Of a DNA stretch of 42,906 nt, positions 12,101 to 24,100 are shown one piece after another. Both the position numbers and the translations under genes were made by a program. Below the pieces are notes generated by a model. It saw nothing but the letters and a program-made list of their open reading frames with translations. It searched no databases and was not told the DNA's origin. This DNA comes from Apostichopus parvimensis (taxonomy: Eukaryota > Echinodermata > Holothuroidea > Aspidochirotida > Stichopodidae). The DNA lies in the NCBI GenBank assembly GCA_000934455.1, contig KN882318.1:42206-85111 (forward strand). Direction: 5' to 3'. Numbering within the stretch: position 1 is the stretch's first letter; each line of letters opens with the position of its first letter.

Positions 12101-15100
12101 AGTGTTTGGACACTGGAAGCATAGTATTTTATGAGAGGCAAACCTCAGAGCCGTCTCAACTGCTATTTATGCATATTGTAAATCTTCGTTTAATCGCTGC
12201 TAAATTTTCTTGCTCTCAGGAGAGTTGCCGATTCGTGGACCACGCCATGACCATAATGAAAAGCTTAGAAAATGCCATCAATATGTTTGATAATGCAGAG
12301 CTTTGGGAACAGGCCATGAGAGAATTGGAAAATGCGTATCAACCTGTGAGGAGATCCAGGAAGGAAAACTGGCAGAATTATGAAGTAAGCTTCAATCAGA
12401 ATTTACTTAAAACCAAAAAAAAAGTACTACATAAGCAGAAATTGGAATGATGAGTGGCCGCCTGCAGTTTCCAGTGTGGTGGCAGTGTCGGTCATGATTA
12501 AGGATTATTGAAGGCTCAAAAAACAATATTCCAGTTTAACAAAATACTGTTACTCTATGTGAATGCTGGAAAAAGTTATTAGATATAATTCGCTGAATAT
12601 TGCTCAAAATTTGTTTTTACTATATCACAACCTTGACAAATATATTTTGATACATATGGCGAAGGTGTTATAATTCACGCATGCAGATTATCTCTTTTTG
12701 GTCTTTTATTTGAGTTTATATTGATTTTTATTCCTTCATTATACTCTTAATAAAATTTAACATGCAAGTAAAATGAACAATTTAAAACTGACTGGGAAAT
12801 TATAAAACAATGGAATGAAGCAAAGAAATTAATGACTAGAATATGATTCAACTAAATTTGATGGTATTTTGGTCAAAGCTCCAATACTCCTTTTTTACAA
12901 AAGATTCTGCAATGGGTAGATTTGAGGTCTATTAAAAACAGCAAACAGTCAAAAAGAGATGGTTTTCCACTTTTTACAAAATAATGACAAAAGAGACTCT
13001 TTTGTGGTTGGAGAATGTGTTCACACCCCTACCCCATTTTCATTAGAAATACACAAAATATTTAAAAACAAAATGTTATAGAAATATTTTGAATGAAGTT
13101 TATCAATCCTCCTTGTAAAAACGTTTCATGTATAATAACAGTTTTGTTGACAGACCCCTAATGTTAGCTTCACTTGCTGTCTTTATTTTGCCAACAGATT
13201 TTCAGAGAAGCATTGTATTCCACTCTGAGAGACGTATTAGGTACGAACTTCACGACAAGAATGGCCTTTGCATGGAGGGTGTTTAACTTTGACGCTACCA
13301 CACGGAATATAACCGGAATATCACATGGTGGCAGCAGACCTGGTATGTATGAATAGTTCATTCAATATCATACAACAGGTCAAAGGTTGAATGTTTCAGT
13401 CTATTCAAAGTTCAACTACCCCAGGGGATGTTGATATGTACTCTCTGAGAAACTGTTTGGGATACTTTCAAAAAGGGCTGAAGCTCTCGGGCATGCGACA
13501 GTATACAAATAATGAATGGTTATGAGTGCAATAGTGCAAATATTTCATGAGTTGAAAGATGGAATGTTCCATTCAACGAGGCGCAGCCGAGTTGAATGGA
13601 ACAAATTACATCTTTCAACGAATGAAATATTTGCACAATTGCACGAATGGAAACCATTCATTATTTGTTTTATACAACACCTTCAAATTTGGATATAATT
13701 GGATGTAAAATGCACTCATGCAACAGATTGTTTTGAACAGACAGGTTTCTCTGCTCTCTTACCATTGAAAAAAGTGCTATCAAAAAAGTATAACCCATGG
13801 TTCTATTTCATAGAGTGCAATAGAGCGGATTTTGCATGCATTCGACGAGCAATTGACCAATCAAATGGCCGGAATATAATTAGGTGTTGTATAATAGAGT
13901 ATGTTGGGTTTTTTTCCATCTTTTTAGTTTCACTAGGAGCGTGTATTTATAACAGTTATTGATAACTTAATTATCATCTCCCTTCTCACCCCCACTCCTC
14001 ACCCACCCCCCTGCCCTGAAATAAACTTGATTTAAATGAAGAGATTTGCCTGGGGATATTTCGAAAAGGGCTGAAGCTCTCGGCATGCGACAGTAAAGTA
14101 TGTTTTTTTTTTCCATCTTTTTATTTTCACAAGGAGCGTGTATTTATAACAGTTACTGATAACTTAATTATCATCGCCCTTCTCACCACCCCCCCAACCC
14201 CAGAGAGGCCGCCCCACCCCATCTTGATAAAAAAGTGGTAGATGTCAATGTCTTGAGGTAATCAGCTTCCTGCTTGCCTTAGAGATATAATGTAACATAC
14301 ACTATCATAAGTTTTTCATGTCCATCCACATCACAACACAACCCATATTTTCCTTGTTTTTGCTTTTTGCAGCAACTGGAGCCTCAAGAAAATCTGGGAA
14401 AACAAGGAAATGTAAGCTGTATTCTTTAATAATAATATGTTATCAGTCAGGGAAAAATGATCTATTACAGAAGACCAAATAGCTTTGCCATAATGGACAA
14501 AAATTGCTACTTATAGCAAGTTTTGTGCACTCAAAACCTAAGTATTTTCACTATTTTAAGATGAAAAAAATGGAACAGGTGCAGGTCTGACACATAGAAT
14601 CGATAAAAGAAGCGATACGAGTTTTAAACACAAAAATTTACTTTATTATACGAAACCATAAGATACTTGGGGCCTCTTACAATAATACTTAGAATACAAA
14701 TGAATAATAATAATAATACGAATAATACAGGTTAAACTGGACACGGCTTTCTCTCCAGTTCCAGGATAAAGTTCATAGTTCGAGACTCAAAGTTATCTCT
14801 GCCTCTCAAGCAGTCGAAAGGAACATCGCATGTCGCCTCTCTTAGCCAAGTTTGACCTAATTCTCAGGTCACAAGTTACCACCCTATGAATTAAAAAAGG
14901 AAGAATTTGTCTAATAACTAATTCCTTTGAACCCTATTCCAGTATAAACAGTTTCATAGTAATACGCATGACAGCACATTCTTTTTGGAAATGATTGAAA
15001 CATAAATACATATCGCAAAATTTCTGTTGCCGAATGACTTCCCAAAAATTAATTCACCTATTTAACGACATATTTTTAAACTCGTTAATTTCTAATAACT

Positions 15101-18100
15101 TGAATTTACACATGTCAAGAATTTAAATAACATCATACACATTTTATGTGAAAGAAGCCAATTTCTTGTAAATTTGTCCCGTACTTTTCGTACACAAATT
15201 TATTTTCTCATAAAGCAATTAACGCAAATTTTGATTTCCCTTGAATAAATAAACACAAAATTTTCATCCCCCGCAAATTGATATCCACGAATTCTAATTC
15301 CCCGTGACTTAGTATAATAATCTATTAAACAAACTTACAGGTCACGGCTCCAATCCAAAACCTGGTTCACTCAAAACCTTGACTTTCACTCCAAAAATCA
15401 TAACTTTTTCACTGTGCTGGTCCCCGACCAAATCGTCTCCCAATCTCTACAGCGGGACGTCTCAGAGCGAAGTGATTATCTCTATGCCCAATTTTCCACA
15501 GAGGCAACATTCCAAACACCGCCCAAGGAATTTAAAGTTATGACCACGAGTACTAAGTCTATTGTTATACACACATTTATGCAAATGAGATACTGCAGTT
15601 GCATAATAAGGGATTCCTTAAGTAGTTCATCTAAGAGTTTTATTTTGATCGACCCCCTGACAGAGTACATATTAAACTTGTAGCAAAATTGATAATCTTT
15701 ATATGTCTGTTGAAAATGTGAGGCAATTCAATCAACTTGTAAAAATAATAGCTCCTTCATGCTTTGAAGTAAATTCTGCATCGTTTTGTGTTTGATGGTT
15801 TGTACATTTGTGTTTCAAGTTATTTTGTCAATAATATTTTTTTTGTATACTCGGTTTACACTAAGGGTGGTCCTTCTTCACATGCTGACATATCTGTTGT
15901 CTGAAGCATTTTGAAATTTTCCAAAGTAAAACTTGCAAAGGAAAATATTTTCAATGATTGTTCTCCATGGTAACATTGAATGTTTGGTGATCCATATTTG
16001 TGGTTAGAGATTGGCTGAAGGCAATTGGTTTTGGAAAAAGATAGTAAAATATTAAATGTTTGTCAATTGAAACAGTGATGTCATCGTTGAAGGCTGGAAA
16101 AACTGGTGTAATGGCCTAAGTTCAACATCTTTCTTTTTTCTTTATTTTTTCCTTAGCTGATGTCCCAGAAACTATGGCTAACTGGTGAGTGTGTAATATT
16201 TCTATAGTTTTCCTGTTTTTATTGTTGTTTTGTGTTTTTTTTACCGTCAGTTGTCTCTACTGAAGCCTGTTAAGGTGTGAAATAATACTTTGTTTTATTT
16301 ATTGTCATAGTATAAGCTCTGAGATATTATTTCAGTAACCATGGAGCAAAATTTCTGATCTGTTTTGTTTATAATCAATTTGGTACGTCATGAAAATAAC
16401 TGAGTTGCATGGGTCTATTTAATGGGGTGTGGGGAGGCGGGGGTTGGGTCCATTGCAAATATTTTGAAGGAGGGTGGCCAAGGGGTCCGTTTGCATCGTC
16501 AGGCTGTCGTTTATCAAGAAAATTCACAACATCAGTAATCTGTCACGACTATTGATTATGTTCACTGATTAATTACATTATTTATGTGATATCTAAATTT
16601 TTGATGGAGTTTTCCAGTACACAGAGCCACTCTCCTTTTTTTCTTTGGACAAACAGTTTTACAAATAGTTACCATGAAAATAGTAACTTTGAATGACTTC
16701 CTCAATACAGGGAACCATCCGAGGAACAGATTTCAGCATTCAGCAAGCTCACCAGTATCCTTAGGGGAAGATTTGTGAGGAAGCTTAGGGCTGCCAGGAC
16801 ACAGGGTGAGTTTTACATTACAGTACTTAATCTATTACCAGCACTCTATCATATGTTCTGTTCCAAAAACAGCAGCGGAATAATTTATCTGTTACCCCAA
16901 TGGGAGATGCTATGCAAAATGGTCAATTTGCTATACAAGGGCTAGTGTTTCATTTTGTACACAGGAACCATAGAATATTACAACAGAACAAAATTCAGAG
17001 CCTTCCAAACCTGCTACACAAACTTGAAACACTAAATTATTCCATAAACAAGTACTTGGTTCCATAACCCTAACAAACAAACCCCACACAGCAAACACCC
17101 ATACTCCCAACACACAAACTGAAGCTCAGTTATGTAAACAAAAAGAAAATGACAAAATCATTTTATTTGTAAACCAACCCGGATGGAGAAGGTCGGATAA
17201 AAAGTTATACCCAAATTAAAAACCATTCTGAAATTTAATCACAGAATTTAATGTGAGCTACCTTAGAGTGATGTTGACAGTTTCTTTCAGCTTTACAAGA
17301 ATAACACTAAGAAGATTGCACAGCATTAATGTATCAAAGAGGAGGAGTACATTGTTTGGAAAAATAAAAGAAATTGCAATATTTTAAGTTCTGTTGGCCA
17401 GCCAGAAATCAGCACAAAAGCTTATTTAATAATTTCCCTTCTTGTTGTATTTCAAAATAAAGCACTGAATTCTACTGACAACTTTCCCTTCCATTTTTTT
17501 TATTGTCGAGGAGGGGGGAGGGGGGTGGATCCCTTTTATTGGGGGTGATTTCTACATGTTGGGGAGAAAAAAATCATCATTAATTTTGGTTTTCCTCTCA
17601 CAGGTACGGAGGAAAACAAAGAGGTGAAGAAACAATTGCAAGAAGTTTGGGAGAAGTTGGAACCAAATCTTGAAGAGCACAGTCTACATCTATTTAGGTA
17701 AACTCTTCAAAATATCTTCTTTCTTTGTTTATCTCACAAGCAGTTTGCGTAGTTATAATTTGATCCCCCTCCCCCCTTCTTGTATATATACCTGAAACAA
17801 AGTATAGTGTTCTCGTCGTTATATAATTGCCCGAACATTCCTCACTCTGGGTAGGTTTTGAATCGTTTGCCTTCATCTCTACTTAGAAGATGATAGATTA
17901 TATTTCCTTGTTAGTAGTTTGTTTGTTTTTCATGTATCTCTTTGGACTGATTAGATTTAAAAAATGACCTAAACGATGAAGGTTCTATTGTATCACGTAC
18001 GACAGGTCCATGTTTAAATCCGACCCAGATCTGATGCCTCTCTTCCCGTTCTCCCAAGACGAGTGGAACAAGATAGCGTATGTTGATTTCCAGGGTACCT

Positions 18101-21100
18101 ACCAGGACCAGCCCAATAATACCTGGTTTGTTGTCTTTAGGTCAGTGTACCTTTTTTTTCTTTTCTCCAATTTTTATTGGTCCNNNNNNNNNNNNNNNNN
18201 NNNNNNNNNNNNNNNNNNNNNNNNNNNNNNNNNNNNNNNNNNNNNNNNNNNNNNNNNNNNNNNNNNNNNNNNNNNNNNNNNNNNNNNNNNNNNNNNNNNN
18301 NNNNNNNNNNNNNNNNNNNNNNNNNNNNNNNNNNNNNNNNNNNNNNNNNNNNNNNNNNNNNNNNNNNNNNNNNNNNNNNNNNNNNNNNNNNNNNNNNNNN
18401 NNNNNNNNNNNNNNNNNNNNNNNNNNNNNNNNNNNNNNNNNNNNNNNNNNNNNNNNNNNNNNNNNNNNNNNNNNNNNNNNNNNNNNNNNNNNNNNNNNNN
18501 NNNNNNNNNNNNNNNNNNNNNNNNNNNNNNNNNNNNNNNNNNNNNNNNNNNNNNNNNNNNNNNNNNNNNNNNNNNNNNNNNNNNNNNNNNNNNNNNNNNN
18601 NNNNNNNNNNNNNNNNNNNNNNNNNNNNNNNNNNNNNNNNNNNNNNNNNNNNNNNNNNNNNNNNNNNNNNNNNNNNNNNNNNNNNNNNNNNNNNNNNNNN
18701 NNNNNNNNNNNNNNNNNNNNNNNNNNNNNNNNNNNNNNNNNNNNNNNNNNNNNNNNNNNNNNNNNNNNNNNNNNNNNNNNNNNNNNNNNNNNNNNNNNNN
18801 NNNNNNNNNNNNNNNNNNNNNNNNNNNNNNNNNNNNNNNNNNNNNNNNNNNNNNNNNNNNNNNNNNNNNNNNNNNNNNNNNNNNNNNNNNNNNNNNNNNN
18901 NNNNNNNNNNNNNNNNNNNNNNNNNNNNNNNNNNNNNNNNNNNNNNNNNNNNNNNNNNNNNNNNNNNNNNNNNNNNNNNNNNNNNNNNNNNNNNNNNNNN
19001 NNNNNNNNNNNNNNNNNNNNNNNNNNNNNNNTATTTAATCTGAGGTATGTTTGATTATAAGAGAACTCCTTGCCTTGTGAGAATGCAAAGGACATAAGTC
19101 AAAAATAGAGCTGTTGAACAATTTCTTTGTTGTTGGGCTATCAATTTCAGGTGAAGTCCCTTATTGTTATTGTCAGTAACACTTGGAGTGAGGTTTACCG
19201 TCTAACCTTGCTAAACATTGAAAATAATACTTAAACCTTGCTATCAACCCCCACCTCAACCCCTCAAAAAATAGTAACAATTTATAAATTTGAACTCTTT
19301 GTGCACATATTTCTTTCCAATACAAATCTCTTCAATCATGTCAACTCGTATATTTCTTTATGTTTTTAGGGACGTATTTTACGTGCAGGAGCCCATGCTG
19401 GTAGTACCCAAGCTCTATGTGTCCATTCCTACCTGCATGCTGAGAGTAGTCAACAACGACACCGGCGAAGAAATACCAAGGGTGTTCCAGCGAGTCGCTC
19501 CATATGAGTACAAGAGAAACAGGGTAAGGAGGTCGAGAATCAGTTTTCCTTCCTATTCATCTCCCTAAACTCTCCCCATCCTCTCCCTTCCCCCTCCCTC
19601 CCCATCCTCTCCCTTCCCCCTCCCTCCCCCATCTTCCTTTTGCATTTCCGTCCTATCTGTGGAGATTAAAGAGGTATAGAGTTAAAGCAGCATTGTGGGT
19701 TAACTTATAGTACTACTCTCTCTGTTTCTTTGGACTTGTGTGTGGCAGCTTGTGTTATCTGTCAATATGAACTGTTCTGAGAGGACAAGGGAATTGGATA
19801 GCTTTTCACAATCTATCATGGAATTGTTCAAGATATTTTTGTAAGTTCCTTTATTGAAATGGAGAAACACTGCAACTTTTGTGTTATGATTGGTTTGTGT
19901 TTTAAATTTTATGGTTTGAGTTTTAAAGTTTCACTCTATTAGCTAACGTGTTATTGCTTCACATTACATCCCATGGTTTAAGAGCGCCATCATAAGTTGC
20001 TTACTTAAAATAATAATGTGTGCTTTGGTCACCTTCGAAAAAGGAAAGGCATGGAAGAATGTTCTCTTTAAGCCAAAACACTGCTAACATATAAATACAA
20101 TTTTTTTTTCATTGTTTTGCATGTAGTACGGCTACACATTCGTAGGCGAGGCTCGGTCGACAGATTTCCCACTGAACGGGGGTAAGTGGAGGATGCGTCT
20201 GATTGGGTCATCGACGCCACTCCCCCAACCGTCAAGAGAGAACCTACATAGTAGCTTTACTGTGAAGGAGATCAAGGATTACTACATACCTAACAAGAAT
20301 TTTGTCATTCTGAGGTGAGTGAAGTCTGCTTGCCACAAACTTAAAGTTGCTCTTTATTGATTTCTTTTGTCGCTTACTCAATTTTTTGTCTCGCAAAGAT
20401 TACAAACATAACTTTCAAAAAGATTCTCAATCTTGAAAATTTCTCACAAATGTGGTAGGTGCTGCAAAATGAAATATTCTTGTGATGAGAAGAAAAATGC
20501 ACTATTTGTGAAAGGGTGTTGTTGTTTTAATTTAGGTGGCCATGTTGTTCTAATTAGCATATTTGGAGGGAATTCTGATGACCTTGAAAAAAATATATAA
20601 CCAGCAGTTTATCTACTGCAAAAATTGTCATATAGGTAGGAGTATGAAAGTAAGAATCTAAATGTAGATTGAAACATTGAACAATGAATAGAGTAGAATT
20701 AGACAGAATAAAGGGTAACGAGATTAAAGGTAGTAGCATCAGGTCAAAGGGGGGGGGGCCTGACATGAAAGGGCTGCGGGTGATGAGAGGGCTCTAGAGG
20801 TAAAATTGGGACAAAGGGATGTAACAAAGAAAAAGAACAATCATTACGGTTAGACCCTCCTTTGAGAGGCTCCTTTTGATTTGCCTACAGAATAATTTCT
20901 GCCAGGCAAATTAATTACAGAAAAGTTATCATTGTTTATTGTATAAGTAATACAGCTGGAGATTTATACCCTGACAAATTCTGTGGTTCTTAAAATTAAT
21001 ATCAACTGGTTAGGTTTTATGCTAACAATGCTTGCATATCAAACCATCATTTCTATTCCAAAATGATCATTTTTCAACAAAAATTGTTTCTCTCTTTTAT

Positions 21101-24100
21101 TTTTCAAATTTCAGTATCTTGTCATTTTTTGCTAATTTTTTTTTCTTCTTTGTTTTTCCTCTCAGATATTTCATCAAACCTTCAGAGGATCACATTGCCA
21201 GCATCCAGTTTAACACCTCCAAGCCAGACGTCTACATTAGCCTACAGATTCTAGATCATGAGGAGGAAGTGGCCAGCACAAAGGGCAAAGGTCACGCCGT
21301 CATCCCTGCATTCAGGTTCTTGAGGGATCGAGAACCGGGAGAGGATGAGAGACGTTCGGGAAGCAGATCATGTAAGTTCAGAAAATCTTTGTTGCGAAGC
21401 AAACTTTTGCCTGTTTTCATAGTTTGCCGGATGTGAGGTTGTAAATTCTGCCAGTAACATTTGTAAATTAACACAGCTTTCTTGACATTGGTTCATGTGT
21501 TTGAAATCGTTGACAAAGTTTGTTGAGCTTTGATCATGCCAAGCTTTGAAATGCAAGCAGTGTAGACGCTTTCTTGCTTTTTTCTCTTTTTTTGTGGCCA
21601 TTTCATCCAATTATCATTAATTTTGGGGTAATCGGCTTACTATCAACATTGACAAACTCGTCAGCTGAAAGTTTTAAATGGAAATATTTTGGACCATACG
21701 GAATGAAAAAAACATGATCTGTGGTATTAATGAACAAACCTATAATGGAATAACAGTAAAGGAGACTGTAGAAAGATGTGCTACAATTATAATTAATATA
21801 GTTTCAGGAAGTTATTCTCAATAATGTACCTGACATTATCATTATTATTGTGTACTTTTCAATCATCATTGTATCTTCATATAATCATTCTATTCCTTTT
21901 TATGTATGATCATGATTTACATTAACTATATCCAACGAGCTTGTGTGTATCTTTTGTTTTTTCAGCCGCCAAGGGGCCTAGAGCAAGCTCAACAAGTATT
22001 GGATCGGGGAAGAGAAATAGATCTGCTAACAGCCATGATGGAAGGCAGTCGGTAAGTTAGCAGGACTCTGTAGGTTGTTTAATGGGAGAGGGGTGAGGGC
22101 AGGAGGGCGAGACCGTTATCTGGACTCTCTAGATATCTAATGGGAGGGTGGCGATGAGGGCAGATTGGAGGGTCAGCTAACTGGATCCTGTTGATCTGGG
22201 GTGGGCAACCTACGGCCCGCGGGCCACATGCGGCCCACCAGTGATTTTATTTGCGGCCCGTGAGATGTCTCAAGAAAAGGGAAAAAATTTGATCTATTTT
22301 ACATCATCACAAAAAAAGAGCTAGCTGCTTAGAATTTATCGGCACTAATGGTGCTGTCAGGTAGGCCTATTATCCCCATTAATTATCAACTGTACTGTAT
22401 TGACATTATGTTTTTGTGAATACAGATTAAGTACACACACCTATTGCTTGAAAGTCCTCGGAATCAAATGTTTGAAATCAACAGCAGGCTGTTTGGTTAG
22501 GTGAAGCCCAGTCAATTTTTCATTCCTTATATCTGGCCCATTCATTCAAAAAGGTTGCCCACCCCTGCTGTAGATGGTCAATGAGAGGGAGGTCCAGGGA
22601 TCAGGTAAAAGACCATCAGTAAGATAGCTAGATGCCTGATGAGAGAATGTCAGAATGGTACTGAAAGGTGGTGGATTGAGGGGAAGGGTGAGGGGTGAAA
22701 TTTATACGGACTGTTTTGTGATGAGAGGAAGGAAGGAGAAGAGGATCTTCACAAGGACAGTGTCACAGTCCTGCAATCTACTTGGAAGGAGAGATCAGGA
22801 ATTGAAACTTTAGTCATTTGCTGTGATTAACTTTTCATTCATATGCTATGTTTGTTCTTTTGTAGAAAGTCAAAGGAAGTGGTGGTGATGTTTCAAAAGT
22901 CGATGCCGGGGAGATTGACGAGAATGAATTTAAGGTATGCAAAAAAATAATAGATGTATAGTATCTTGAGAAAAGCTCTTGCTTTTCAGAATAAATGTCG
23001 AGACTTATCCTACCACAGTTTCTTAGCAGGGGTACCCAACCTAGCCTATTTTGCATGTTAGATTGGCAGCTGATCAAGTTGTTAAATTGTTAAACCATCC
23101 ACCTGTCATTTTCATCAATGAAAAGGAACACCTTGGATACTCTGTATTCAAACTTTTTCCCCTTGGTGACCCCAATTTTCACCTTCATTATGTTGGCTAC
23201 CGTGAATTATTGGACGATGTGTGCTGGGAGAGGGGTCAACAGGGAGGGGGAGGTATACCTTTGAGCAACCCTTAAATGGGTTATGACCCACAATTTGAAT
23301 ACGTTTTTCCAAACAGACAGGCTGGGGGTACCTCCAGTTAAAGGTAGTCTGTACAGGCCCCAAATTATAGCGTGATATAATTGCTAGAAGTTTTCAAAAA
23401 GTACTTTCCTGGAGGTCTTTAACACTCCAAATTGTTCTCAGACATTCTAAATGAACACGCAAGAGGATAGAATGTCCCAGTGAGGTCAATTTCCTCCTGT
23501 TTAAGAATTTTGACCAAAGGTGACCATATTGCAGTATCTGGCATATTTGGGGTCAATACAGCAAACCTTCAATGGACAAGGGGGAATGTCATGATGTAAG
23601 GAAACCAGTTACATTAAGACTGACATAGAATAAAACATTTATGAATTTTAGAAATGAAATGTCGCCCCACTTCAGACATGTATGTCGAGAGTTACAGGAA
23701 GCAGCTGCCTTTCTTTTTTTAATAATTTTAATCAGTTACAAATAAACTTAAATCATTGTATCTATCTTAATACAATGTTTGCATATTTGTTCTTCTACAG
23801 CCCCACAAATATGTCGTACAAGCCAAGGTTCTACGCAAAAGCTGGCCTCTGTCGGAGAGTAGCTGGGCTTTCGTCCAGGTCTTGAAAGAGCTAGAACGCA
23901 ATGATTTGAAAGGTAAATCTCTTTGATTAAAAGTATGAATATTAAAAAAGGGAAATGTGTAAAGAAAAATGCAGTGAAATAGTCTTATTTCATAAACGAG
24001 AGAGAGAGAGAAAATGATGGAAATGCTCATGCTGTTGTGAAGATAAATGAAAGGAAAGTGTAAAATAAGGTTTCATCTAATTTGTGTTTTTTTTTATTTC

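Noticed and set aside
13699-13962. 87-codon plus-strand open frame
   Set aside because: Lies across the end of a palindromic MITE and its flank; no protein-like composition.
18010-19095. Long open frames across the N run on both strands
   Set aside because: They exist only because N codons are not stops; real coding there ends at the exon 19 donor (18140).
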